DNA from: Phlegmacium glaucopus | Taxonomy: Eukaryota; Basidiomycota; Agaricomycetes; Agaricales; Cortinariaceae | Length of the DNA stretch: 52,754 nt | Assembly: GCA_015039465.1 (NCBI GenBank) | Contig: MU130626.1 | Location: 353,523 to 406,276 of the forward strand | Direction: 5' to 3' | Part shown: positions 1-11,815 of the stretch, piece by piece | How the letters are laid out: every line of letters starts with the position of its first letter | How positions within the stretch are numbered: position 1 is the stretch's first letter | The notes under the pieces: generated by a model | The model's input: only the letters and a program-made list of their open reading frames with translations | Told to the model about the DNA's origin: nothing | The model's database searches: none | Translations under genes and position numbers: made by a program

Positions 1-1530
1 AATGAGTTGAGATCCATATGTATATTTGCTAGATTCTGTTTCATTATCCCTTATGCTTGAATGGTCACTACCACTGCCACAGCAAATGTTTTCCAGAAGG
101 ATTTCCAGTGCCAGTACCAGTGAAGTTGTGTCATTGCTGGACACTTTATTTTCATCCCAGTGATCAGCGAGCAGCAGGGCAATTGGCATTAGAGGTTGAA
201 AAATCTCCTGGCTGCCAGGCTCGTCATTGTCGCTCCAATTATCAGCCAGAAGCAAGGCAGGTGCCAGTGCCAGTGTTGAGGCCTTGGCATCAGAGGACTG
301 GACCATCACTCCAGATGTCGGCGAGGCCAAGTGCACGTGTCTTGAGAGGTTCCTCCAGGTTAGAGGTATCACTATCAGTCCAGACATCTGCTAGACCAAG
401 TGGCAGTGGCAGTGACTCCGGTGATACACTGTCAGTACGCTAAGTGCTGTACCAACTAAGGGTGTAATGGGGCTTGGGGCTTTGGTGGCCTAAACACTGA
501 GTCAAGTGTATGCAGAAAAGTTCCAACTAAGGAAGGGTGACGAGATATGAGATGAGTGAAATGAGGAGTGATGTAATGACAAAAGGGCAATGAAATAACG
601 CAGGGGCGATGCAGTGATGAAGTATAATTGCTGTATGGGTGATTTGCAGTAAAAATGCAATGAAACAATGGCAAACAATGAGAGAGACAATGACAAGACT
701 TAATTATAAACTCTGGGGAGAGAGGCAAATACTTTCTTGTTGTCCTCTGTAACTAAATTACAGGAGGTTTTTTATAGTAGGTAAAGGAGATCACATGGCT
801 AAGTTGCACATGGGTATCTATAAAACAAATCAAAATGATGAAACAGGAGTCCAGGAGGGACTAGGCAAAATGGGGAGGCAAAACATCAGGGATAGTGGAA
901 GATAAATGAAAGAGGACTGGTCGTTGCTCCGAGGACTGGCAGGAGACATGTGGTATAGAGAGGTGATCAAGGAGCGATGGTAAATGTATCAAAAATAAAG
1001 GGAATGAAGTGTTTGAGGGAACAGAAGAGAAATAAAAGAATATAAATGATCAGCGACCTAAAATACCCAATGGTGTTAAGGGACTTCTCGATCTGGTGAT
1101 TGTCGCTGGATAGGAATGGCTGGTAGGGTAACAACAACATTTTAACATAGAACAATTCAGTGTAGTGTAAGAGGATGTCGGCCTGGGCAGTGGACGTGCC
1201 TACAACTCCTAGACAAGTGAGTGTTACCAAATATGGAAAAAGTGTGACTAGACACATGACCAATGGCAAAAGGGAGCAAAAGGGAGAGAACACATAACAT
1301 CGTCTGGGTACTGCTGGAAAAGGGGGCGATAGTACGAGCAAAATATATAGCCAAGGCATTTAGGAAGCTTCTGGAACAGTGGGGGCGACAACCAAATAGC
1401 CAGAGACTTATCTATGTGATAAAATAGCAAATAGTCAGTGTTAGGGGCGATGTAGGGCGACATCGCTGCCAAAAATGTGAAAAATGAAGGCAGGGAACCA
1501 GCATGTTCATCAGTGTATTCATTGTTGTAT
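1..1530. other. Non-coding, no gene recognised
   Basis: I see no gene here. The open frames (for example plus strand 57-443, minus strand 967-1359) have no recognisable domain, use proline/serine/histidine-rich simple sequence, and lack a convincing start context or introns. The DNA is rich in short degenerate repeats such as variants of GCCAGTGCCAGT near 105-125 and 260-275, and later GATGAAATGAGGAG-like words. This fits decayed repeat DNA. Confidence 0.5.
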
Positions 1531-1539
1531 GGGCGTATT

Positions 1540-2480
1540 TATTGTTGTACAGGCCATATTTGTTGTTGTATGTGCATCATACATGCATGAAATGGGTAGG
1601 CTGATATGGGTGGTGGTAGCGTGACGTGGTGACGTGGAAGGGAGGAGGTAGTGGTGGGTGGTGGTGGGGTGGCCGTAGTGGTGGTGTTGTCGTTGTAGGT
1701 GCACATTTGTTGTCGTACAGGTGTGTGCCAGGTGTTGAAATGGCCATTTGGGCACCAAAAAGGGGGACTGAGATGGGTGGTGGGTTATGGGTAGCGTGAC
1801 ATGGCAGCGTGGCAGAGGGTAGTGGTGGTGTTGTTGTAGTCAGGGTGCTGACATGGCAGATTGTGGTGGCAGGTTGTCGTGGGGTTGTTGTCGTTAGCCA
1901 TAGTGGTCGTTCGTAGCTAATAAGTAAACTGTGAGTGTAATGAAATTAAAAAAATTAAAAAAAACAAACCCACCCCCCTAGCGAGAGGGGTAGAACTGTT
2001 GTTGTTGTTGTTCGATGTGGCAGGGGAGGTGGTGGTGGTGGTGTTGTCAGCGTGCTGACGTGGCGAAGGTGTGGTGGGTTGTCATGGGTTGTTGCCATGG
2101 GTTGTTGCCATGGGTTGTCGTCGGTAGTGGTTGTTGTCATTTGTCGTGGTAAGTTCAAAACTAATAAAAAAGAGGTTAGTACACTGAAATAATTTTTTTT
2201 TTAAAAAAACCCACCCCTAGTGAGGGGGTAGAGCTGTCCGTCGTGGTCGTTGGCCATCGTGGCTGTTCGTGGCACTGTTTGAAGCTAATAAATAACCAAA
2301 TGTTAGTATAGTGAAATAAAAAGAAAAAGAAAAAAACATACCACCCCAGTGAGGGGGGTAGAGCCGTCATTGCTAGCCATAGTTGTCACTGTGGTTGCTA
2401 GCCGTTGTCACTAGTTGTTGTTGTCATTGTAGTTGTTGTTGTTGCTAGTTGTTGTCATTGTCATTGTCGTCATCGCGGTT
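1540..2480. repeat. GTT/GTG trinucleotide-rich region with three A-rich repeat units
   Basis: The plus strand is dominated by runs of GTT, GTG and GTC triplets, which generate the His/Thr-rich minus-strand open frames. Three diverged copies of one unit are embedded at about 1921-2000, 2162-2245 and 2288-2375. Each has an AATAAA-like start, a GTTAGTA-type word, an A-rich stretch, then a CCACCCC...GAGGGGGTAGAGC end. A related reverse-oriented version, with CAACAATGACAA and CCCTCACTAGG words, occurs near 6230-6330. No protein function is inferred. Confidence 0.6.
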
Positions 2481-2734
2481 GTGGGGTAGGCTGTACCAGT
2501 CACGGTGGTTGTAAAGGTGGTGAGGATGTGGGCTGTGATGACAACAAAGGGTTGTGACATGGGAACATATCCTGTTTAGGGTACATGTTCCCAGTATAAA
2601 TCATTGTTTGTGTTGTTATAAAACACCAACCAGAGAGCAATGGACTAGCCCTTAAGTCAAAAGCCTCCCTGTTGTTTGTTTAGGGAAGGTGTAACCTTGA
2701 CTTGTAACACACAGAGATAGGGGGTGGTAATAGA

Positions 2735-2938
2735 GATGAGAAGGATGAGGATGAATGAGAAAGAGTCTTCAGTAAGACTATAGCAGTAGACAATTGGTTG
2801 ACAGTAAGGGACTGAAAAAGTGAACTTAGAGGGATTAAGGAGGAGGATGAGGATGGATAAGAAAGAGTCTTCAGCAAGATTATAGCAGTAGAGGGATAGA
2901 TTGACAGTAAAGAGACAAAAAAAGCGAACTTGAGGGAG
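2735..2938. repeat. Tandem duplication, period about 102 bp
   Basis: Two adjacent diverged copies share GAGGATGA, AAGAGTCTTCAG, TATAGCAGTAGA and TTGACAGTAA in the same order. The AAGAGTCTTCAG word starts at 2761 and again at 2863, giving the period. The DNA is purine-rich with no recognisable coding capacity. The flanks (2480-2735 and 2938-4030) also contain no gene I can support. Confidence 0.6.
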
Positions 2939-4030
2939 GAATTCACTGGAATTCTACTGAGAGGATGACTGTGGGGAGTAAGAATGAATTGAGATAAACT
3001 ACCTATCCTGGTACAAAAGAGCAGTATTTACACCCTAAGGATGAGGCTATGTAGAACAATAAAAAGAAAGAAGTACGTGCTGTCAAAGGAAGAAAGATAA
3101 AGAGAGGACAGCTGCGAGAAGAAAAGAACAATAGAAAAGAAGAAGGAACAATAAAAAAATCTGTAAAGTGTCAAAGTGCGAGAGAAAAGAAAAGAAGGCA
3201 GTGTACATAGTCCAATAGCAAAAATACATCAACTCCATAGGCATGTGGTCATGTCAAAAATGTGAAAGGTCCTGAGTCAACACTTGAAAGGCACAGCCTT
3301 GTTCCCGAGAAAACACTACTTGCCCATGATCCCATGTTGTGCAGCATTGATAACACTTGACACACTGCAAGAATAATCCTCTGCTGCTGATTCATCTGCA
3401 ATTCCTGCTTAGTTGTGATCCTCCTGGACTTCCTAAGTTGTCATAAAGAGGGTGGGAAGGCTTCATGTACTGCGTGAATGATGGTTTTGGCAGTGAATGA
3501 TAAGATAAGAGGTAAATAATTGAGGATAGGGGTCCAAGAGCAAGGGATGGCAAGATAGATGGCTGAAGCAAAAACTTGTGGGTCATAGTCACAACAACAA
3601 TGACAAAGCCTCTGACATAATGGGAGATGTGGCTGATGTGTCCATAAAGAGGCCGTTCTTGAAATGATGGACCAAAGATACGATCAAATGCGAGCCAATG
3701 ACCAATGCGAATAGTAGATTGATCGCTTTGTTGGATCACTAGCCAAGGAACAAATGGATGGTATATGCTTAGGAGCATGTCAATAGTGTAAACAATAGAG
3801 AGCATAGTGTGAGACATTGAGAATATGATGAGTGATGAGGGTGATAACATTGAACAAATGATTTGTCGACCAGGAACACAATTCAGGGCTGCTTCCAAAA
3901 TAGGTAAGTGAATTCAAAGTCCACTTATTTTCATGATGGCAACTTTTAAGCTTTCTTCTCACACTACCAATCAGTATTGGTGTGCGATACCGGGTGCTGA
4001 TATATTGACTAACTTTTCTCACTAAGAAAG

Positions 4031-4410
4031 TGCCACTGTGGCTCAGCTGTTATATTGCTGATTAGGATCACTACTATATCAATGGTTCAACTCCTGGAGT
4101 ATGTGATTTTTTTTAAATTAGTAGTAAGGATAAACCTATTAAGGTGTAACATTAATTCTGCTTGGAATCCAAATGGATTCAAAGTGGGTTCAAAGTGGAA
4201 TCTACTTGGATTCCACTTGGAATTGAGAAGAAATTCTCAATTTGGACTTGGAGTCTGAGTGGATTCCAAGCGGAATGTGTTCTGACCAAAGTTGAGGGGG
4301 TTACCTGCCAGAAAATATTCTGCTCAGAGTCCGAATAGGCTCCTCGGAATGCTTGGAATCCACTTGGATTCCATTCGGATTCCGAGCAGAACTGTGGGGC
4401 ACTGTAAAGA
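4031..4410 (+). mobile_element. tRNA-derived SINE with GGATTCC-rich body
   Basis: The head resembles an RNA polymerase III promoter: an A-box-like TGGCTCAGCTG at 4039-4049 and a B-box-like GGTTCAACTCC at 4084-4094. No cloverleaf can be folded, so it is not a tRNA gene. The body (about 4150-4390) is built of variants of GGATTCCAAGTGGATTCC. The element ends with GAACTGTGGGGCACTGTAAAG. A reverse-oriented, diverged relative lies at about 18967-19262 with the same order of parts, which supports a dispersed family. Exact ends are inferred. Confidence 0.6.
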
Positions 4411-4411
4411 C

Positions 4412-4850
4412 CTCATGGACAGCCATATGCTAAGCAAGCCTTTAATACACAGGTTTGTGAACAGCTCAATGCATGGCTTGGAGGATTTGAATCAATCCTT
4501 AAATGCATGACTCCTGGAAATTTCAACTGGTTTTTGCATGTGATGCTTTTTTACCATACCCAATGTGTCATAAATTGACAAAAGCAAAAGGCTGGATCTC
4601 AGGAGGATGGTGATGAAGAAGATTTGGGACTGGATGTTGAAGACTCATCAGAGAGTAATAGTGAATCAGGGAGTGACAATGATGATTCTAGCTCTAGATA
4701 AACAGTGTACAGTAGTGTAACCATATCTCTAAATGTTAAAAAAAATAGCAGTCATTAACCCCATGTAAAAATAAATTGTATGAATTGTCAATTAGTATGC
4801 AGAGTCTGCCGGAGTCCGACAGGAATATGTGGGGGAGGGTAAAGTACTGA
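4412..4850. other. Spacer, no gene recognised
   Basis: Only short frames are present. An acidic, Asp/Ser-rich reading near 4600-4700 looks like the end of a decayed gene but is too short to identify. The GTGGGGGAGGGTAAAGTACTG word near 4830 repeats the 3' tail motif of the SINE-like elements. Confidence 0.4.
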
Positions 4851-4852
4851 GA

Positions 4853-5480
4853 AACCGCTTCATCCTGCCGATGAGAACCATGGTTCATGGCAGCAATAGG
4901 AAATCAGTACAGAGTACCATGTATGCATTAATTACTATAAGATATACGGGTAGTAGGGAGTCCAGAAAATGAGAATTTTGACAAGAATGGAACTGCTCTT
5001 TACATGTCAGATCCTTAAACAATTTGGCTGTATTCTCATATATTGTGCCCAAACCGGCTACATTACCATTCAGCCGATCACCTTGCCGTATCTTACTTAG
5101 CCGGATTGGCAGTCATCTTCATATCTGAGATGCCCAACTCAGCATCAGAGATCAGTGGTCAGAAGCCGCTGCATCCTGCTGATGAGAACCACAGTTCATG
5201 GCAGCAATAGGAAATTACCATGTATGCATTAATTACTGTAAGATATATGGGTAGTAGGGAGTCCAGAATATGAGAATTTTGAAGAGAATGGAGCTGCTCC
5301 TTACATGTCAGATCCTTAAACAATTCAGCTGTATTCTCATATATTGTGCCCAAACCGCCTACATTACCGTTCAGCCGATCACCTTGCCATATCTTACTTA
5401 GCTGGATCAGCAGTCATCCTGGTCTCTCAAATGCCCGACTCGGCATCGGAGATCAGTAGTCAGAAGCCGCTTCATCCTGA
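4853..5480. repeat. Tandem repeat, about 311/301-bp units
   Basis: Unit 1 (about 4855-5165) and unit 2 (about 5166-5466) match along their whole length by eye at roughly 90 percent. Each starts with CCGCTTCATCCTG or a close variant. A third partial unit begins near 5467. Both contain GCAGCAATAGGAAAT, GTAGTAGGGAGTCCAGAA and ACATGTCAGATCCTTAAAC. No coding function is apparent. Confidence 0.75.
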
Positions 5481-5625
5481 TGCTTAGGACAGCATAGGAG
5501 TTGGGCAGCACAGCACATACACTGAGGCCATAGTTCTTTCTGTTACAGTCTGGTTCTGTTCTGTCTGGTTCTGGATTCCATCTGATGTTTTCCCTCAACT
5601 TAACATGTACCATGACATGTATATG

Positions 5626-5905
5626 CATACTATGTTGAAATTTGTAATGTCGGTTTGAAGTATACGTATCTAGACGAGAGCGCTAACGATGTGGAGCTTA
5701 AGCTAGAGGGGGAATCCGCAGTATATTGGTTCAAACCGATGGGGTATTCCGTCCCCAAAGGTTTAGTACTTATACATATGTGTCGTGGCTATGTAGATAC
5801 GAGTACATATCGCTATTGGCTACTTATTCCTGCTATCTACTCTGGTCCATATTGATATGATCAGCTCGCACTGTAACTGATAATTTCAACATACTATGAT
5901 CTGTA
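5626..5905. mobile_element. Small element with imperfect inverted ends (candidate MITE)
   Basis: The left end ATACTATGTTGAAATTT and the right end AATTTCAACATACTAT are inverted relative to each other. The interior is richer in CG and TA steps than its neighbours and holds one 66-codon plus-strand frame (5655-5855) without a recognisable domain. No clear target-site duplication was found, so the mobile-element label is tentative. Confidence 0.35.
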
Positions 5906-6195
5906 TACACATGCCATACATAATGTATCCACAACCCATACATGACCCATACACACATACCAAACCCATACATGACCCATACACATGTACCACAACCCTA
6001 CACATGTACAATGATGTGTACATGCATACAATGACAAAGCACCATGTGTACAATAATGTACAATGATGAGTAGACATGTATGATGATGTGTAGATGCATA
6101 CAACAGTGAGTACAGGTATACAATGACAAGTACAGGCATATGATGACACATACATGCCTACAATGATGAGTACATGCCTATGATGATAAATACAT
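5893..6195. repeat. Minisatellite with about 20-bp degenerate units
   Basis: A run of degenerate units of the type ACAATGATGAGTACATGC fills about 6000-6195. A related run of CCATACATGACCCATACACA-type units precedes it at 5920-6000. The Tyr/Cys/His-rich minus-strand open frames here are products of this repeat and are not called as genes. Confidence 0.7.
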
Positions 6196-6199
6196 GCAC

Positions 6200-6993
6200 T
6201 TATCCCTGCCCCCACCCCCCTCCCTTTTTTTAGCTACAACAATGACAATGGCTGCAACCCCTCACCTGGGGCTTTCATTTATTTTAATAGATTACAACAA
6301 TGACAACAGTAACCCTCCCTCACTAGGTAGTGTTAGAGGATGTGTGAACCCAGGAATCAAGTTAAATACAAAGGTGGTTATCTTCAATAGCCACCTTATG
6401 CCTATATACTACAAGCGTGTGAGCTAATTCAACTATATGCGGCTAGAGCTTAATAGAAGGTAGGGTGAGGTAAATACCAAATATAAGTACGACATTGGTT
6501 ATGATGTCATTGGTGAAGTGACTACTACTACAATGACAAGGGGGTGCACACAAGGAGTAGGATGAAGGTAATGCAGCATAGGATATGATCATAGAGTAAG
6601 AGAAAGTAAATACATACCAAGCATTTGTAGAGGCGGATACAACAAGTATCCCCTAACAGGGAGGGTATTTATTTTATTTTAGTATTTTAGTAGGCTATTA
6701 ATGTTAATGAAACAAATAACATTGAACCTATTCTATATCCAAGAAAGCTATAGAGTTTCTACTTAAAATTTGATCAGAATTGAATATAATATATTATCCA
6801 AGTCATGACCTGTTTCTGGTCAGAATCTGATCAGAACTGGTGGGGGGCAGTAAAGTACTGTCTGAGCCAATCAATGGATTGCAACAAGTATTAATCACCT
6901 ACAAATGTGTAGATCAGAAAATCAGGCCACTCCTCCAGGTATTTCTGGAAAATATCAAGGTGCACCAGCAGCCCATTCAGTCAAATATATGGA
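6200..6993. other. Spacer with SINE-like fragment, no gene
   Basis: No gene is recognised. Around 6760-6860 a TCTGATCAGAATT-rich stretch ends in GGTGGGGGGCAGTAAAGTACTG, the same tail motif seen near 4836 and 18970. It probably marks a SINE-like remnant. Confidence 0.4.
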
Positions 6994-7001
6994 GTTATTC
7001 C

Positions 7002-7619
7002 TAGTGATCACCATGGGTAACCTATGGGTACACTGGGCCTGACCTGTACCTGTACCTGTACCTGTGCATACCCTACCCATAACCTGTAGTGTGGCCAAAG
7101 TTCAGTTCAGTCTGGTTCTCTGCCATTTTTGGCGAACCCTGAACCAAACTATTGGTCCGGTTCAGGCAATAGTCTGAACCTTGAACCCGGTTCTGGTCCA
7201 GTTCTTGGTTCTAAACTGAACTAATTACCATATAAGGCAAGCATTCAGGCAAATTATGCCTCATTGAACCTCAAAACAGGTTTGGTTCAGCCATGCTGTG
7301 AACTTTGAACCGAACTTCGGTCCGGTTCTCAAAAGTTCAGGTTCGAACTTCGGCTCAGAACCGGACTGCGGCAACACTAATAACCTGTGGGTTTTTCCAC
7401 AAAAAACATGACCTTGAGCATCCAAAACCAGTAGGAAATGATTAAGATATGCTAAAAACAATGTTTTAGCAATATCTCATCAACTTCTGGTTCATTTTGG
7501 ATGCTCCTGGGCTCATTTTAAAGGTTGCAGGTACAGGAATCCATACCTGTACCTGTACCTGTACCTGTGCTTACCCACCTCGAAAACCTGCACAGGTTGG
7601 CATAACTTGGTGAACACTA
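7002..7619. mobile_element. hAT-type non-autonomous element A
   Basis: The element is flanked by an exact 8-bp direct repeat GTTATTCC (6994-7001 and 7620-7627), the target-site size of hAT transposons. Its ends are imperfect inverted repeats: TAGTGATCACCATGG on the left, and TAGTGTTCACCAAG as the complement of the right. The interior consists of CCTGTACCTGTACC-type repeats and has no coding capacity. A second element is inserted inside it at 7087-7379. Confidence 0.85.
7087..7379. mobile_element. hAT-type non-autonomous element B, nested in element A
   Basis: This 293-bp element is flanked by the exact 8-bp direct repeat ATAACCTG (7079-7086 and 7380-7387). It starts TAGTGTGGCCAAAGTTCAG and ends CGGCAACACTA. 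The interior is made of GGTTCAG/GAACCGG words, as in the element at 32845. Removing it and one repeat restores an uninterrupted element A, so B inserted later. Confidence 0.88.
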
Positions 7620-7627
7620 GTTATTCC

Positions 7628-7851
7628 ATGAAAATGAGTTTACTTTACCCTCCCCAGGTTAATCCATATGGATTCCATAAAATATCTGTATACTCCATGG
7701 AATGGCATATTTTCTCTGACACTGAGGCTATGCCCTGTCATAGGTAGGTCATATCAACAAATGGGGTGATTTTATTTTTTGATTAAGCATTTCAATACTC
7801 ATTTCAATACTCATTTCATAGTCCAAAAGACTATTTATTTAAACAATAACT
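7628..7851. other. Spacer before the duplication, no gene
   Basis: No gene is seen. ACTTTACCCTCCCC at about 7648 is the complement of the SINE-like tail motif. A short direct repeat, CAATACTCATTTCA, lies near 7793-7815. Confidence 0.4.
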
Positions 7852-10800
7852 CAACAACAAAAACAGTATAACGAGGATAGAGCTACATTGTTGACTGCAG
7901 GGGACTTGCCTTGAAAGCCATAATAATGCATATCAAGGTGGGGTGATAAGTGATATATATCCATGATGAGAGAGGGCTTGTCAAGGGGGGGGGAGAAAGG
8001 GAACTAAGCCAGATATGAATAATTGGGTTGTGAATGATCACAATGAAGAAGGAAACGATGCAATATTCATCTTCACAAACAGCGTTGAGAAGAGATATTG
8101 TGATAGTTGAGAATCATGCAAAGGCAGATGACGATGCCCTAAGGAAACCGCTAAGTCAGCAACCAACCAACACATATTCAGGCAAAAGGAGGGTGCACCA
8201 TGTTGCAAGCTTCCAAGAGAGGCGCAGTAGACTGCTAGTGGTTCTTCCCCATCCTTATCTTCCTGTCTCACCACAAATCGCACAAAAACTAGATCAATCA
8301 TATCTCCCACACAATCAAATGTGATACGAAGTTTCTCCTCCCAAACAGGGTTAAACCCGTTCTTCTTCACCACGCTCGTTCGTGAGGAGATGGAACGAGC
8401 AGGGGTAGAGGACATTCCTGGCGGTGATGATGGTAGCGGGGTTGGGGGCGGGGTTACCTCGCTGTTGAGTCCAGCTTTGTCATCGGTATCGTCCCCAGTC
8501 TCCTGTATTTTCTTCTTGCCTTTATCTTCACCCACGACATGGACCGGCCAATCGGGAATATAGAGCGTAACCTCCACGTATGGATCCACAATCGCCTTGT
8601 CTAACACCTCCAGCCCCGAAGCATCTCTCGGCCTAGGCAATTGTTGTGCTGAGATGATCGTGACTTCAAAAGAATGGAGCGTTTTTTGTGCCAACAGATC
8701 CTTCTTGTGCGATAGACGGACGGCAGGAGGTTTGAGGACGTAGCCAGATCGACCGTTACGTTGGAACATGGCGTGGTTAATCATATATCCAAGATCTACC
8801 CCACAAAAAGTATTAGTATGTCAAACGAAGGGATGCCTTAGAATATAGAAAATAATAATTACCGAATGTCTGCCAATTGATAGATACCAACTGCATACCC
8901 CCGGCCCAAAACCGATGCGGCTCATAATTCGTCGAACTCAACCTAGTACCCTTAGGGTAAGTCCTCACCAAATGCGTTCTGGTATGCTTGATCAACTCTC
9001 CCATCCCAAACTTCATCATCTTGTTCGCCACATTCTCAGAAAGGGAGAACATATGTGAAGGAGCATATTCTTCCTTTTTGTTAAGACCGCGGCATTTGAC
9101 ACCAACCGTGTAGACGAGGAGAGAGAGGAGGGCAAGCGACATGCGTGGCTTGGATGTGAATGAAGGTCGAGAGAAATCAAAAGGCGAAGCAAGGACGGAA
9201 GATTTAGGGGAAGTAGGAGAAGAAACAGGCGATGATACCAAGGGAGGAAGAGAGGGAGATAGAGGTTTTGAGGATTTTCCAGCGCTTCTAACACGTTTCA
9301 ACATCGATGTACGTGCATTCAATAGTTGGCCTTAATAAAGGGGAAAAGAAAAGATGAAAAAATTAGGTGACAATGAAGCAATAGAAACGTATATGCAACG
9401 TACCTCTGTAAGTGGACTCTCAGTGGCTCCATCTCTGCTTTCTCTGTCGCATATATCGAGTTGGGCCATATCCGTCAACGCATCCGAATCCGACGCAGAT
9501 GAAAAAGGATCCGTATAGTAACCGTCACCATCTGATGAATCAACCTCGAGAAGCTCCAATTCTTAGCCTACAAGAAAATCAGGAAAAAGTAAAAAAAAGT
9601 GAACTCCTTCATACACACACCTTGAGGAGTATCTTCCCTTTCAATTCTTCTGGACTCGGCAACTCCTCCACCTCTATTTTCTTGCCTGATAGCGCTAGGC
9701 CGTCCTTGTCACTTTCGCCATCCAGCGGCATCCTCACTAACCTCTCCCCAAATATTTCTATCATAATCGCCGCAATGAGATCCTGCTGACCTATCGAGCA
9801 GTGGATCTCTGCAGAGATGATGATCGGATAAGGCGAGGCAACAAATCCATATTTGAGTATAGCTTCGCATAGTGAGACTTTGGAGGTAAAACTCTTCCCA
9901 TCAAAGACCATAGGCTCTTGGTCGCTATCGTATATATCCACTTATGAAGGAATGACTGAGTAAAAGATGGTCGGACGATGGGGTGGGATGGCTTACCTTC
10001 AACACTCCTACAACTATGCAATAGCGCCCTTATATACCCTTCGAGGGTACTAACTCCAACAAGTTGATGTCCTACTAGAGAGGTATTATATGACGATGAT
10101 ATATAGTATTCCGATAGTGGATGGGTCATATCTTGCCACGTGTTGTTGTGCTGGTCCGAAAAGGCGCAATTGTCGGGAGACATGAGAAAGGCATTGAAAG
10201 ATTCGAGAGTCATGATTACGGCGTTATCGACGTTCGTGGAATATTTAGTGAAAAGGGTTGTTAGGTCGTTAGAATCTAAAGTAGACTTACGCAGGGCAAA
10301 GTTCAGCCCACAAAGTCCAAGTAGAAAACAATTGAAAAACAGCACACCTTTTGGTCGTTACGCATGAAATTGTCATATACTCTAGAATCATCTTAAGCTC
10401 GCTGTAAAGTCGATTGATGTCTGGACGTCCTTTTAATAACTTGACGAAGTGACGACAATCATCAAAGTCAAGAAAACCCCGTCCCCGCGAGTCAGCTTGC
10501 TAAAATGATAAAAATAAGAATAGGAACAGAACCACAGCGAAGTAACACGCACCTTGAATAGACCGAATGAATCCTCATGGCTAGAAATGATATTCAACCT
10601 CCCAGCTTATGGTCCCTCTCCTCATCCGCTCCTGTCCAATAATGTTCTCCCATAAAGCTTGCCTTATCTGGTCATTTCCTAAGCCACGCATTAGCTCCTG
10701 GCGGATGGCGTGTAGCTCGCGGAGTGTCTTGTCCCACATCCTAAAAACATCCTTGGTAGCTGGTATAAGATGTAAAGTCTTGTAATTCCCATCTAGCAGG

Positions 10801-11815
10801 TATATAATGGTGAGCCAGCGGTCCTGGTAGTCTTGTGAAAGTTGGAATTGTTGTCGATAATAACGAGCGTCTTCACCCGAACGAATTTCCTTGATGTTTT
10901 CGATAGGAACTGGCAAAAGAAATATTAGCCATCTGTAGAACATGCAAAATAAGCAGAGAAAACGGAAAGGAAAAACAGTGAGGCTGGCAAGCCTGAAACC
11001 AAGGCAGGAAAAAAGAGAGAAAGAAAGAAAGACAGAAAAAAGCAATACGGGATCAACGGAAATGATAGAAGGGCGAGGTAGGCGTCGAAAGTTGTCAAGG
11101 TTGTGAGGACTAACTGATTTTATGCCGATTAGATTCCCAAACAATCTGCCCGAGGTCGGCATCCAAACGGAAGACAAATTTCTTATGTCTCTTCAATGAA
11201 ACTTTGGTCATGGGTGTTCCTTGTTGCAGCAACAGAGGTACTCGAATGTCGCCCACAGTGGGAGAGGGGGATATGGAGGATTCCGATGACTCGGTGACAT
11301 TCTGCACAGAGATGGTAACGCTCAGGAGGTTGAGCAGAATGTCGTTTCGATGTGGTTATTGGTTCAGTGTTGGAATGTGCATAGGTGGGTGCGTGGATGG
11401 TACCAAGACTTGGAGTGAGGTCGATGTCCAATGTCGGTGCTTGAAGAACTAACGGACGTGTTGAGGGAACGGCCGAGCAATTTTGAATTGTCCTTGAAAT
11501 TTTGTAGTCTCCGCCTGAAGGAGTCACCAAGCCCTTTGCGGCTAGTCGAAGGAGAATTTGCTGCAAGTGGCTTGACAGTCTGACCATTGTCGTTCAGGAA
11601 ATTACCGGCCCTACGGAGGAGTCCAACAGGTGGTGAAGGATCCTGCATTATATCTAGAGACTCAAAACCCAAAGAAAGAAAAAAGCAATGCGGGATCAAC
11701 GGAAATAATAGAAGGCTGAGGTAGCTGGCGTCAAGATTGTGAGGCGAGAAAGAGACTGATAAGTGGATGAACGGAAGTTGCAAGGAAGTTGTAACTTTGG
11801 AGGTTCCCCCTCACC
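7852..11815. repeat. Segmental duplication, copy 1
   Basis: This stretch is closely similar to 33779-37580 plus 43688-43858. Similarity begins near the ACAACAAAAACAGTATAA word at about 7855 and ends near 11815, just past TTGGAGGTT. Differences are scattered substitutions and small indels. Copy 1 lacks the 6.1-kb retrotransposon present in copy 2 and so supplies the empty insertion site at 11637/11638. Confidence 0.9.
8038..11648 (-). pseudogene. PLC1: Phosphoinositide-specific phospholipase C, delta-type, copy 1 (catalytic histidines lost)
   Basis: The domain order matches fungal PLC-delta enzymes, which cleave PIP2 to IP3 and diacylglycerol: serine-rich N-terminus from ATG 11646-11648, PH-like region (11300-10600), EF-hand-like stretch (10520-10370), X box (10345-9610), Y box (9320-8720, with NKKEEYAPSHMFSLSEN and STNYEPHRFWAGG) and C2 domain (8690-8038, with VVKKNGFNPVWEE). 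Short GT-AG introns separate them, for example within the C2 domain near 8210-8150. Both catalytic histidines of the X box are replaced: SSSYNTSL instead of SSSHNTYL (codon 10088-10090) and VFDGKSF instead of VFHGKSF (9900-9902). Two deletions of about 11 bp near 11320 and 11410 break the N-terminal frame. I could not join the X-box exon to the linker near 9560 with one intron in frame, in either copy. Copy 2 is at 33963-37580. Confidence 0.88.

Noticed and set aside
57..443. 128-codon plus-strand open frame
   Set aside because: Composed of degenerate simple repeats (PVPVPV, SARPS), no domain, no splice signals; treated as chance.
4031..4110. Possible tRNA gene (A and B boxes)
   Set aside because: No acceptor stem or cloverleaf can be formed, and a diverged second copy with the same body exists, so a SINE is the better call.
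5886..6215. Tyr/Cys/His-rich minus-strand open frame
   Set aside because: Translation of the minisatellite; no domain.
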